Origin: Symbiodinium natans
Lineage: Eukaryota; Sar; Dinophyceae; Suessiales; Symbiodiniaceae
Length of the DNA: 14,717 nt
NCBI GenBank assembly: GCA_905221605.1
Contig: CAJNDS010001536.1
Coordinates: 1-14,717 of the forward strand
Reading direction: 5' to 3'
The translations under genes and the position numbers were made by a program. Under the pieces are notes generated by a model. The model worked only from the letters and a program-made list of their open reading frames with translations, did no database searches and was not told the origin of the DNA. Every line of letters begins with the position of its first letter. The stretch's first letter is position 1. Of the stretch, positions 6,742-14,717 are shown in pieces.

Positions 6742-6960
6742 ATACAATTTCTATAAACCCTAAACCCTAAACCCTAAACCCTAAACCCTAAACCCTAAAC
6801 CCTAAACCCTAAACCCTAAACCCTAAACCCTAAACCCTAAACCCTAAACCCTAAACCCTAAACCCTAAACCCTAAACCCTAAACCCTAAACCCTAAACCC
6901 TAAACCCTAAACCCTAAACCCTAAAACCCTAAACAAGACCAGGATAAATAGAAATTGTAT
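6742..6960. repeat. 13-bp inverted repeat flanking the telomere block
   Basis: ATACAATTTCTAT at 6742-6754 is the exact reverse complement of ATAGAAATTGTAT at 6948-6960. The two copies sit on either side of the CCCTAAA block. A third copy, in the right-hand orientation, lies at 20-32. The left copy sits directly against the first telomere unit, and just before it is a degenerate telomeric string (GAACCC). Confidence 0.85.
6755..6934 (-). repeat. Interstitial telomere repeats (CCCTAAA)n
   Basis: About 25 perfect CCCTAAA units, with one CCCTAAAA variant near 6923. The G-rich strand (TTTAGGG) is on the minus strand, as at the left end of a chromosome extending rightwards. TTTAGGG telomeres are known in plants, many algae and dinoflagellates. 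The block lies inside continuous sequence, so it marks an old chromosome end, a fusion or repair event, or an assembly join. Confidence 0.97.
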
Positions 6961-7067
6961 GTGTTTCATTACGAATAGCTCGATTCCTGCAGGCAAAGAG
7001 GTTTAAGTAAATTGAACATATTGGCACAGTTGACCCCTGCAAACCCTTATCCTGGCTCACTAGTTAC
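6927..7067 (+). other. Telomere-adjacent module, right copy, and transition to satellite
   Basis: Related to the left module at 1-139: ATAGAAATTGTATGTG at 6948-6963, CATTACGAAT at 6967-6976 and GTTTAAGTAAATTGA at 7001-7015. The segment 7016-7067 is unique. It contains AAACCCTTATCCTGG (7041-7055), which resembles the 62-bp repeat (AAATCCTTATCCTGG) found far to the right. No gene is visible. Confidence 0.65.
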
Positions 7068-8629
7068 CTCAACTAGGGAGGAGAAGGCCAAGCTCCTTGA
7101 TTGCATTCACACAAGCCCCGATCCCTGACCCAAATTCAGGAGGCTAACGCAAGGCTCGTATTCACACAGGCTTTGATCACATCCCGACCTGGAATGCAAG
7201 GCTCCCGACCCAGTTGTGGGGGGGGGGGGGAACGCAAAGGCTCCTTCAGTTACATAAGCCCTGCTCACACACCGACCCAATTAGGGAGGTGAATACAAAG
7301 GCTCCTTGGCAGCATTCACACAGGCTCTGATCACATCCCGACCCAATTAGGGAGGGGAACGCAAAGGCTCCATGGCTGCATTTACACAGGCCCTCATCAC
7401 ATCCCGACCCAATTAGGGAGGGGAATGCAAGGCTCCTTGGCTGCATTTACACAGGCCCTGATCACATCCCGACCCAATTAGGGAGGTGAATACAAAGGCT
7501 CCTGGGCTGCATTTACACAGACCCTGATCACATCCTGACCCAATTCGGGAGGTGAACACTGCATTTACACAGGCCCTGATCACATCCTGACCCAAGTAGG
7601 GAGAGAAACAAAAGGCTCCTTGGCTGCATTTACACAGGCCCTGATCACATCCCGACCCAATTAGGGAGGTGACTACAAAGGCTCCTTGGCAGCATTCACA
7701 CAGGCCCTGATCACATCCCGACCCAATTAGGGAGGGGAATGCAAGGCTCCTTGGCTGCATTGACACAGGCCCTGATCACATCCCGACCCAATTAGGGAGA
7801 ATCACAAGGCTCCTTGGCTGCATTTACACAGGTCTTGATCACATCCCGACCCAATTAGGGAGGTGACTACAAAGGCTCCTTGGCAGCATTCACAGAGGCC
7901 CTGATCACATCCCGACCCAATTAGGGAGGGGAATGCAAGGCTCCTTGGCTGCATTGACACAGGCCCTGATCACATCCCGACCCAATTAGGGAGAATCACA
8001 AGGCTCCTTGGCTGCATTTACACAGGTCCTGATCACATCCCGACCCAATTAGGGAGGTGAATACAAAGGCTCCTTGGCTGCATTTACACAGGCCCTGGTC
8101 ACATCCCGACTCAATTAGGGAGGGGAATGCAAGGCTCCTTGGCTGCGTTTAGACAGGCCCTGATCACATCCCGACCCAATTAGGGAGATGACACAAGCCT
8201 CCTTGGCAGCATTTTCACAGGCCCTGATCACATCCCGACCCAATTAGGGAGAATCACAAGGCTCCTTGGCTGCATTTACACAGGTCTTGATCACATCCCG
8301 ACCCAATTAGGGAGGTGAATACAAAGGCTCCTTGGCTGCATTTACACAGGCCCTGGTCACATCCCGACTCAATTAGGGAGGGGAATGCAAGGCTCCTTGG
8401 CTGCATTTACACAGGCTGACCCAATTAGGGAGAGAAACACAAGGCTCCTTGGCTGCATTTTTACACAGCCCTGATCACATCCCGACCCAATTAGGGAGGG
8501 AAATACAAAGGCTCCTTGGCAGCATTCACACCAGGCCCTGATCACATCCCGACCCAATTAGGGAGGGGAATGCAAGGCTCCTTGGCTGCATTTACACAGG
8601 CCCTGATCACATCCCGACCCAATTAGGGA

Positions 8630-9081
8630 GGGGAATGCCAAGGCTCCTTGGCTGCATTCAAACAGGCCCTGGTCACATCCTGACCCAATTAGGGAGGGGA
8701 ATGCAAGGCTCCTTGGCTGCATTTACACAAACCCTGATCACATCCTGACCCATTTAGGGAGGGCAATGCAAGGCTCCCTGGCTGCATTTACACAGGCCCG
8801 GGGAGGGGAATGCAAGGCTCCTTGGCTGCATTTACACAGGCCCTGATCACATCCCGACCCAATTAGGGAGAATCACAAGGCTCCTTGGCTGCATTTACAC
8901 AGGTCTTGATCACATCCCGACCCAATTAGGGAGGTGAATACAAAGGCTCCTTGGCTGCAGTTACACAGGCCCTGATCACATCCCGACCCAATTCGGGAGG
9001 GAAACGCAAGGCTCCTTGGCTGCATTTACACAGGCCCTGATCACATCCTGATCCAATTAGGGAGAGAAACACAAGGCTCCT
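8630..9081 (+). repeat. Higher-order segment A, intact copy
   Basis: This run of units has distinctive markers: GGGAATGCCAAGG, ACACAAACCCTGATC, CCCATTTAGGGAGGGC and a shortened unit ending GGCCCGGGGAGG. It is repeated at 11493-11924 with a constant offset of 2863 bp through the first ~260 bp. The offset then drops by about 19 bp because of a small deletion in the second copy. The end of this copy shows the satellite without the insertion found at 11925. Confidence 0.8.
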
Positions 9082-9335
9082 TGGCTGCATTTACACAGCC
9101 CTTGATCACATCCCGACCCAATTAGGAAGGTAAATACAAAGGCTCCTTGGCTGCATTTTACACAGGCCCTGGTCACATCCCGACCCAATTAGGGAGGGGA
9201 AGGCAAGGCTCCTTGGCTGCATTTACACAGGCCCTGATCACATCCCGACCCAATTAGGGAGGGGAATGCAAGGCTCCTTGGCTGCATTTACACAGGCCCT
9301 GATCACATCCCGACCCAATTAGGGAGAATCACAAG

Positions 9336-9691
9336 GCTCCTTGGCTGCATTTACACAGGTCTTGATCACATCCCGACCCAATTAGGGAGGTGAATACAAA
9401 GGCTCCTTGGCTGCATTTACACAGGCCCTGGTCACATCCCGACTCAATTAGGGAGGGGAATGCAAGGCTCCTTGGCTGCGTTTAGACAGGCCCTGATCAC
9501 ATCCCGACCCAATTAGGGAGATGAACACAAGCCTCCTTGGCAGCATTTTCACAGGCCTTGATCACATCCCGACCCAATTAGGGAAGGGAATGCAATGCTT
9601 CTTGGCTGCATTCACACAGGCCCTGATCACATCCGGACCCAATTCGGGAAGGGAATGCAAGGCTCCTTGGCTGCAGTCACACCACATCCGG
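9336..9691 (+). repeat. Higher-order segment B, copy 1
   Basis: About 355 bp repeated at 10967-11322 with a constant offset of 1631 bp and almost no differences (one visible substitution, GGGAGGGGAA versus GGGAAGGGAA near 9450). Shared markers include GACTCAATTAGGG, GCGTTTAGACAGG and AATGCAATGCTTCTTGG. Similarity stops sharply after CACATCCGG in both copies. Confidence 0.85.
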
Positions 9692-10048
9692 CCCCCAAAT
9701 TAGGGAAGGGAATGCAAGGCTCCTTGGCTGCATTTACACAGGCTTTCGTGACCCAATTAGGGAGGGGAATGATAGGCTCCGTGGCAATTAAGGAGGGGAA
9801 TGCAAAGCTCCTTGGCTGCGTCTACACAGCCCTGATCACATTCCGACCCAATTCGGCATCCCGACCCAATTAAGGAGGGAAACGCAAGGCTCCTTGGCTG
9901 CATTTACACAGGCCCTGATCACATCCCGACCCAATTAGGGAGGGGAACGCAAGGCTCCTCGCTGCATTTACACAGGCCCTGATCACATCCAGACCCAATG
10001 AGGGGAATGCAAGAATTTACACAGGCCCGGATCACACCCCGACCCACA

Positions 10049-10664
10049 TTTTGTGAAGGTGAACTACCTGGACAGGCGTTCCAAGAGCTGGTAATCCTTA
10101 TCCTGGTGCATTTATGAAGGAGAACTACCTGGCAAGGCTTTCCGCGAGCTGGAAATCCTTATCCTGGTGCATTTTACGAAGGAGAACTACCTGGAAAGGC
10201 CTTCCGCGAGCTGGAAATCCTTATCCTGGTGCATTTTATGAAGGAGAACTACCTGGAAAAGAGCTGGAAATCCTTATCCTGGTGCATTTTATGAAGGAGA
10301 ACTACCTGGAAAGGCCTTCTGCAAGCTGGAAATCTTTATCCTGGTGCATTTTATGAAGGAGAACTGCTTGGAAAGCCTTCCGCGAGCTGGAAATCCATAT
10401 CCTGGTGCATTTTATGAAGGAGAACTACCTGGAAAGGCCTTCCACGAGCTCCTTATCCTGGTGCATTTTATGAAGGAGAACTACCTGGAAAGCCTCCAAG
10501 AGCTGGAAATCCTTATCCTGGTGCATTTTAGGAAGGAGAACTACGTGGAAAGGCTGTCCAAGAGCTGGAAATCCTTATCCTGGTGCATTTTATGAAGGAG
10601 AACTACCTGGAAAGGCCTTCCAAGAGCTGGCAATCCTTATCCTGGTGCATTTTATGAAGGAGAA
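10049..10664 (+). repeat. 62-bp repeat, block I (~10 copies)
   Basis: The unit is 62 bp: TTTTATGAAGGAGAACTACC, TGGAAAGGCCTTCC, then (A/G)(A/C)GAGCTGGAAATCCTTATCC and TGGTGCA. Some copies are shortened. The period is not a multiple of 3, so peptides such as MKENYLER rotate through frames and are not a gene product I can support. The block interrupts the 65-bp satellite. The right junction is clean at GGAGAAC followed by ACACAGGC. Confidence 0.95.
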
Positions 10665-10966
10665 CACACAGGCTTTGATCACAGCCGGACCCAAATAGGG
10701 AGGGGAATGCAAGGCTGCATTCACACAGGCCCTGATCACATCCGGACCCAATTAGGGAGGGGAACGCAAGGCTCCTTGGCTGCATACACACAGACTTTGA
10801 TCACATCCGGACCCAATTAGGGAGGGGAATGCAAGGCTCCTTTGGCTGCATTCACACAGGCCCTGATCACATCCTGACCCAATTAGGGAGGGGAATGCAA
10901 GGCTCCTTCGCTGCAGTTACACAGGCCCTGATCACATCCCGACCCAATTAGGGAGAGAAACACAAG

Positions 10967-11322
10967 GCTCCTTGGCTGCATTTACACAGGTCTTGATCAC
11001 ATCCCGACCCAATTAGGGAGGTGAATACAAAGGCTCCTTGGCTGCATTTACACAGGCCCTGGTCACATCCCGACTCAATTAGGGAAGGGAATGCAAGGCT
11101 CCTTGGCTGCGTTTAGACAGGCCCTGATCACATCCCGACCCAATTAGGGAGATGAACACAAGCCTCCTTGGCAGCATTTTCACAGGCCTTGATCACATCC
11201 CGACCCAATTAGGGAAGGGAATGCAATGCTTCTTGGCTGCATTCACACAGGCCCTGATCACATCCGGACCCAATTCGGGAAGGGAATGCAAGGCTCCTTG
11301 GCTGCAGTCACACCACATCCGG
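10967..11322 (+). repeat. Higher-order segment B, copy 2
   Basis: Near-identical partner of 9336-9691 at an offset of 1631 bp. It implies a recent unequal exchange or segmental duplication spanning the 62-bp block between them. Confidence 0.85.
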
Positions 11323-11492
11323 ACCTTGCCTGCATTTACACAGCCCTTGATCAATTAGGGAGGTAAATACAAAGGCTCCTTGGCAGCATTCACACAGGCC
11401 CTGATCACATCCCGACCCAATTAGGGAGGTGAATGCAAGGCTCCTTGGCTGCATTTACACAGGCCCTGATCACATCCCGACCCAATTAGGGA

Positions 11493-11924
11493 GGGGAATG
11501 CCAAGGCTCCTTGGCTGCATGCAAACAGGCCCTGGTCACATCCCGACCCAATTAGGGAGGGGAATGCAAGGCTCCTTGGCTGCATTTACACAAACCATGA
11601 TCACATCCTGACCCATTTAGGGAGGGCAATGCAAGGCTCCCTGGCTGCATTTACACAGGCCCTGGGAGGGGAATGCAAGGCTCCTTGGCTGCATTTACAC
11701 AGGCCCTGATCACATCCCGACCCAATTAGGGAGAATCACAAGGCTCCTTGGCTGCATTTCGCACAGGTCTTAGGGAGGTGAATACAAAGGCTCCTTGGCT
11801 GCAGTTACACAGGCCCTGATCACATCCCGACCCAATTCGGGAGGGGAACGCAAGGCTCCTTGGCTGCATTTACACAGGCCCTGATCAAATCCTGACCCAA
11901 TTAGGGAGAGAAACACAAGGCTCC
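11493..11924 (+). repeat. Higher-order segment A, copy 2, truncated by the insertion
   Basis: Partner of 8630-9081. It is colinear up to CACAAGGCTCC, where the partner continues with TTGGCTGCATTT but this copy changes to unrelated coding-like DNA. Confidence 0.8.
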
Positions 11925-12613
11925 AGGAAGATGGCACTGTCCTGGTGGAAGGAGTGCAGGGCAAGACCGCTTCCCCAGCTCGTCTAGACTGCTTGCACAA
12001 AGCCTTGCAAGAGCTGAAAGCGCAGCACCGCCTCTACCAGGCAAACCCAGCAGTGGAGGGAGCCTTAACAAGAATGGAAATCATCCTCGCTGGAAAAGTG
12101 CAGCCGTGTACAAGCGCAGCGGCAACGACAGACCGCGAAACCTCCCAAGGGCGCCAAACGGGGGAGTCCGGTGGCTCACACTCCTCGGCCTTGGGGGCGA
12201 AGCGCAGCACTCGGAAAACGCAGCGGCCTCTGTCGAAACAATGGAAGAGAAGGAAGACAGGCTAGAGATGACGTACCTGATCCCCAAAGAGCTGAAAGCC
12301 CCCAGAGCGGACACTGTGGAGCTGCAGAAAATCCGAAGCACTTCGGAGCTCACGGACGACATGGACGTGAAGTTCTTCCCACACCTGTTTTCCACGGGCA
12401 CAGGCGGATGGCAGAATGGATATGGAAGCTTCTCCCAATACGCTCGCAAGCTCTCGGGCAACATCAACGTGAGGATCGGCAACCAGCAGGCTCCAGGCGG
12501 GAAGACCAAGTACCAAGAGGGCAAAGGTCAGGTGTTTACAGCCCTGAGGGACATCCCAAAAAGCACCTGAGATTGCTTATCACTGAGCATTCTTTAGAGA
12601 AGAGAGCGCAGCG
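11925..12613 (+). mobile_element. 689-bp coding-like insertion in the 65-bp satellite
   Basis: The base composition and codon-like texture differ completely from the surrounding satellite. The ends (AGGAAGATGG and GAGCGCAGCG) show no inverted repeats, no poly-A and no Helitron-type TC or CTRR end signals. It therefore looks like a fragment carried or copied in, not a complete element. The uninterrupted paralogous satellite at ~9060-9081 supplies the pre-insertion state. Confidence 0.6.
11927..12570 (+). pseudogene. Frameshifted fragment resembling the Helitron Rep-helicase N-terminal region
   Basis: Two overlapping plus-strand frames look like parts of one coding region. The first (about 11927-12265) contains LDCLHKALQELKAQHRLYQ, similar to the L-x-x-Lk-x-x-N-x-LY pattern upstream of the Rep domain in Helitron-type proteins. 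The second (12106-12570, 154 codons) contains an acidic stretch and then FFPHLFSTGTGGW (residues 90-102) followed by SFSQYARKL (108-116). This matches the FPhLFPtGrGG motif and the following helix that precede the Helitron_like_N region. The frame changes somewhere between about 12110 and 12240. The HUH nuclease and helicase domains are absent, so the fragment cannot be active. Family assignment is from motif memory only. An unrelated host gene fragment is the alternative. Confidence 0.5.
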
Positions 12614-13350
12614 CAAGGCTCCTTGGCTGCATTTACCGGCCCTGATCACATCCCGACCGAACTAGGCAGGGGAACACAAGGCTCTGTGCCTGCATTTACA
12701 GGCCCTGATCACATCCCGACCCAATTAGGGAGGGGAATGCAAGGCTCCTTGGCTGCATCTGCACAGGTCCTGCTCACACCCTGAAGGGAACACAAGGCTC
12801 CTTGGCTTCATACACAGGCCCTGATCACATCCCTACCCAATTAGGGAGGCCAAGGCTCCTTGGCTGCGTTCACGCAGGCCCTGATCACATCCGACCCAGT
12901 CAGGGAGGGAATGCAAGGCTCCTTGGCTGCATTTACACAGGCCCTGATCACATCCTGACCCAGTTAGGGAAGGGAACGCAAAGGCTCCTTGGGAGCAGTT
13001 ACAAAGGCCCTGATCACATCCCGACCCAATTAAAGGCAAATACAAGGCTCTTTGGCTGCATTCACACAGGCCCTGATCACATCCCGACCCAATTAAGGAG
13101 GCAAATACCTTGACTGCATTCACACAGGCCCTGATCACATCCTGACCAAGGCTCCTTGGCTGCATTTACCGGCCCTGATCACATCCCGACCCAACTAGGG
13201 AGGGGAACGCAAGGCTCTGTGCCTGCATTTACAGGCCCTGATCACATCCCGACCCAACTAGAGAGGGGAATGCAGGGCTACCTTGGTTGCGCGGCCCTGA
13301 TCACATCCCGACCCAATTAGGGAAGGGAACACGCTGCATTCTGATCACAT
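12614..13350 (+). repeat. ~65-bp satellite, array III (diverged)
   Basis: About 11 units in the same orientation as arrays I and II but with more variants and truncated units. A distinctive pair (GGCTCTGTGCCTGCATTTAC with CCCAACTAGGGAGGGGAAC) occurs near 12680 and again near 13215, suggesting another higher-order duplication of ~540 bp. The array ends where GATCACATCTAC joins the 62-bp repeat. Confidence 0.93.
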
Positions 13351-13656
13351 CTACATGGAAAGGCCTTGAAAAAAAGCTGGAAATCCTTATCCTGTCTTCA
13401 AATAGCTGGAAATCCTGGTGCTTTTTTTGCGAAGGAGAACTACCTGGAAATGCCTTCAAAGAGCTGGAAATCCTTATCCTGGTGCATTTTATGAAGGAGA
13501 ATTATTTGGAAAGGCCTTCAAAGAGCTGGAAATCCTTATCCTGGTGCATTTCATGAAGGAGAACTACCTGGAAAGGCCTTCTTGGTGCATTTCACGAGGG
13601 AGAACTACCTGGAAAGGCCTCTTATCCTGGTGCAATTTATGAAGGAAAACTGCCAG
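13351..13656 (+). repeat. 62-bp repeat, block II (~5 copies)
   Basis: Same family as 10049-10664, with several shortened units (for example near 13580-13640) and A-rich variants (TTGAAAAAAAGCTGG). It sits between array III and the 56/61-bp array. The last unit ends GAAGGAAAACTGCC. Confidence 0.92.
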
Positions 13657-13658
13657 GA

Positions 13659-14717
13659 TCGCCAACCAATTAAGGAGAATCCCGGGCGACTCGGCTGCAC
13701 ATCCCAGCTGGAAAGCTTATCGTCAACCAATTAAGGAGAATCCCAGGCGACTCGGCTGCAAAGCTAGAAAGCTTATCGCCAACCAATTAAGGAGAATCCC
13801 AGGCGACTCGGCTGCAAATCCCAGCTGGAAAGCTTATCGCCAACCAATTAAGGAGAATCCCGGGCGACTCGGCTGCAAAGCTGGAAAGCTTATCGCCAAC
13901 CAATTAAGGAGAATCCCGGGCGACTCGGCTGCAAATCCCAGCTGGAAAGCTTATCGCCAACCAATTGAGGAGAATCCCGGGCGACTCGGCTGCAAAGCTG
14001 AAAAGATTATCGCCAACCAATTACGGAGAATCCCAGGCGACTCGGCTGCAAAGCTAGAAAGCTTATCGCCAACCGATTAAGGAGAATCCCAGGCGACTCG
14101 GCTGCAAAGCTGGAAAGCTTATCGCCAACCAATTAAGGAGAATCCCGGGCGACTCGGCTGCAAATCCCAGCTGGAAAGCTTATCGGCAAACCAAATTAAG
14201 GAGAATCCCGGGCGATGGCTGGCAAAGTGGAAAGTTATAGCAAAAAAATTAAGGAGCATCCCCCTCTCAGGCGACTCGCTTGCAAAATCCCAGCTGGAAA
14301 GCTTTCGCCAACAGTTTAAGGAGAATCCCGGGCGAATGGGCTGCAAAGCTGGAAAGCTTATTCGCCAACCAATTAAGGAGAATTCCGGGGCGACTCGGCT
14401 GCAAATCCCAGCTGGAAAGCTTATCGCCAACCAATTAAGGAGAATCCCGGGCGACTCGGCTGCAAAGCTGGAAAGCTGATCGCCAACCAATTAAGGAGAA
14501 TCCCGGGCGACTCGGCTGCAAAGCTGGAAAGCTTATCTCCAACCAATTAAGGAGAATCCCAGGCGACTCTGCTGCAAATCCCAGCTGGAAAGCTTATCGC
14601 CAACCAATTAAGGAGAATCCCAGGCGACTCGGCTGCAAAGCTGGAAAGCTTATCGCCAACCAATCAAGGAAAATCCCGGGCGACTCGGCTGCAAAGCTGG
14701 AAAGCTTATCGCCAACC
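13659..14717 (+). repeat. 56/61-bp satellite running off the right edge (~18 copies)
   Basis: The unit reads GCCAACCAATTAAGGAGAAT, CCCGGGCGACTCGGCTGCAA, then AGCTGGAAAGCTTATC (56 bp). A longer form has 5 extra bases (GCAAATCCCAGCTGG, 61 bp). Long and short forms alternate for much of the array, giving a ~117-bp dimeric repeat, with runs of short forms near 13990-14110. A degraded stretch lies at about 14200-14320. The array continues beyond the window. A minus-strand open frame here (14119-14490) is an artefact of the repeat. Confidence 0.96.

Larger units (their letters stand above)
7068..10048 (+). repeat. ~65-bp satellite, array I (~45 copies)
   Basis: The unit is 64-67 bp with the order ACACAGGCCCTGATCACATC, CCGACCCAATTAGGGAGG, a variable segment (GGAATGCAA, TGAATACAAA, AATCACA, GAAACACA), then GGCTCCTTGGCTGCATTT. 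The variable segment defines sub-types that recur in a fixed order, giving higher-order repeats, for example a three-unit repeat with ~193-bp offset near 7730-8050. A run of 13 G lies at 7218-7230. Where units are 66 bp, frames stay open on both strands as 22-residue repeats, but indels break them everywhere, so I do not call genes. The right end (9700-10048) is more degraded, with partial units. Confidence 0.96.
10665..11924 (+). repeat. ~65-bp satellite, array II
   Basis: Same unit and orientation as array I, about 19 copies. It contains second copies of two higher-order segments of array I. A deletion inside one unit is visible near 11762-11775 (AGGTCTTAGGGAGG). The array is interrupted at 11924 by the coding-like insertion. 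Confidence 0.96.
11916..12622. repeat. 9-bp direct repeats flanking the insertion (possible target duplication)
   Basis: CAAGGCTCC at 11916-11924 is repeated at 12614-12622. After the second copy the satellite resumes with TTGGCTGCATTT, exactly where the first was interrupted. This is the pattern of a target-site duplication. Because CAAGGCTCC is part of every satellite unit, recombination between units could give the same picture. Confidence 0.5.

Noticed and set aside
7246-9873. 22-residue Cys-rich repeat peptides on the minus strand (IGSGCDQGLC) and related plus-strand repeats
   Set aside because: They arise wherever the satellite unit is 66 bp, appear on both strands, and are broken by frequent indels and stops.
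10114-10595. MKENYLER-type repeat protein in the 62-bp block
   Set aside because: The 62-bp period rotates the frame every unit, so the peptide only looks regular. Stops and length variants interrupt it.
11925-12613. A complete Helitron
   Set aside because: There is no TC start, no CTRR end with a preceding hairpin, no HUH nuclease or helicase domains, and a direct repeat flanks the insert.

Overview
The window looks like nuclear DNA of a repeat-rich eukaryote, most likely an alveolate and plausibly a dinoflagellate. The support is a 180-bp block of CCCTAAA (TTTAGGG-type) telomere repeats, a GC-rich intronless 409-codon reading frame with no recognisable relative, and tandem-repeat arrays that fill about 80% of the sequence. 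TTTAGGG telomeres also occur in plants and other algae, so the lineage is an inference. Nothing bacterial is present: no operons, no rRNA or tRNA, no CRISPR array.

Layout of the left half (1-6960). A telomere-adjacent module (1-182) is followed by C-rich low-complexity DNA, six copies of a 20-bp repeat (381-509), a 40-bp satellite of about 59 copies (510-2868), a 33-bp duplication, and a (CCCCAG)n tract. Then comes the only convincing gene (3454-4683, unknown function). After it lie three diverged ~87-bp GC-rich repeats, a ~20-bp repeat family (5191-6428) whose main part is the reverse complement of the 381-509 repeats, a cluster of four 53-54-bp hairpin elements in mirrored 2+2 orientation (6451-6713), and the interstitial telomere block (6755-6934). 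A 13-bp motif flanks that block in inverted orientation and recurs at positions 20-32.

Layout of the right half (6927-14717). A second copy of the telomere-adjacent module leads into a large field of a ~65-bp satellite in three arrays (7068-10048, 10665-11924, 12614-13350). These are interrupted or bounded by two blocks of a 62-bp repeat (10049-10664, 13351-13656). The last kilobase is a 56/61-bp repeat (13659 to the window end) that appears to be built from pieces of the 65-mer and the 62-mer. A 689-bp coding-like insertion (11925-12613) with a possible 9-bp target duplication interrupts the 65-mer field. It carries a frameshifted fragment resembling the N-terminal region of Helitron-type Rep-helicases.

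Functional reading. The window is best seen as subtelomeric or formerly subtelomeric heterochromatin-like DNA with one lone gene and one broken transposon-derived fragment. The most unusual structures are the telomere block with inverted boundary motifs, the mirrored hairpin cluster, and the composite satellite at the right end. No gene cooperates with another in an obvious pathway.
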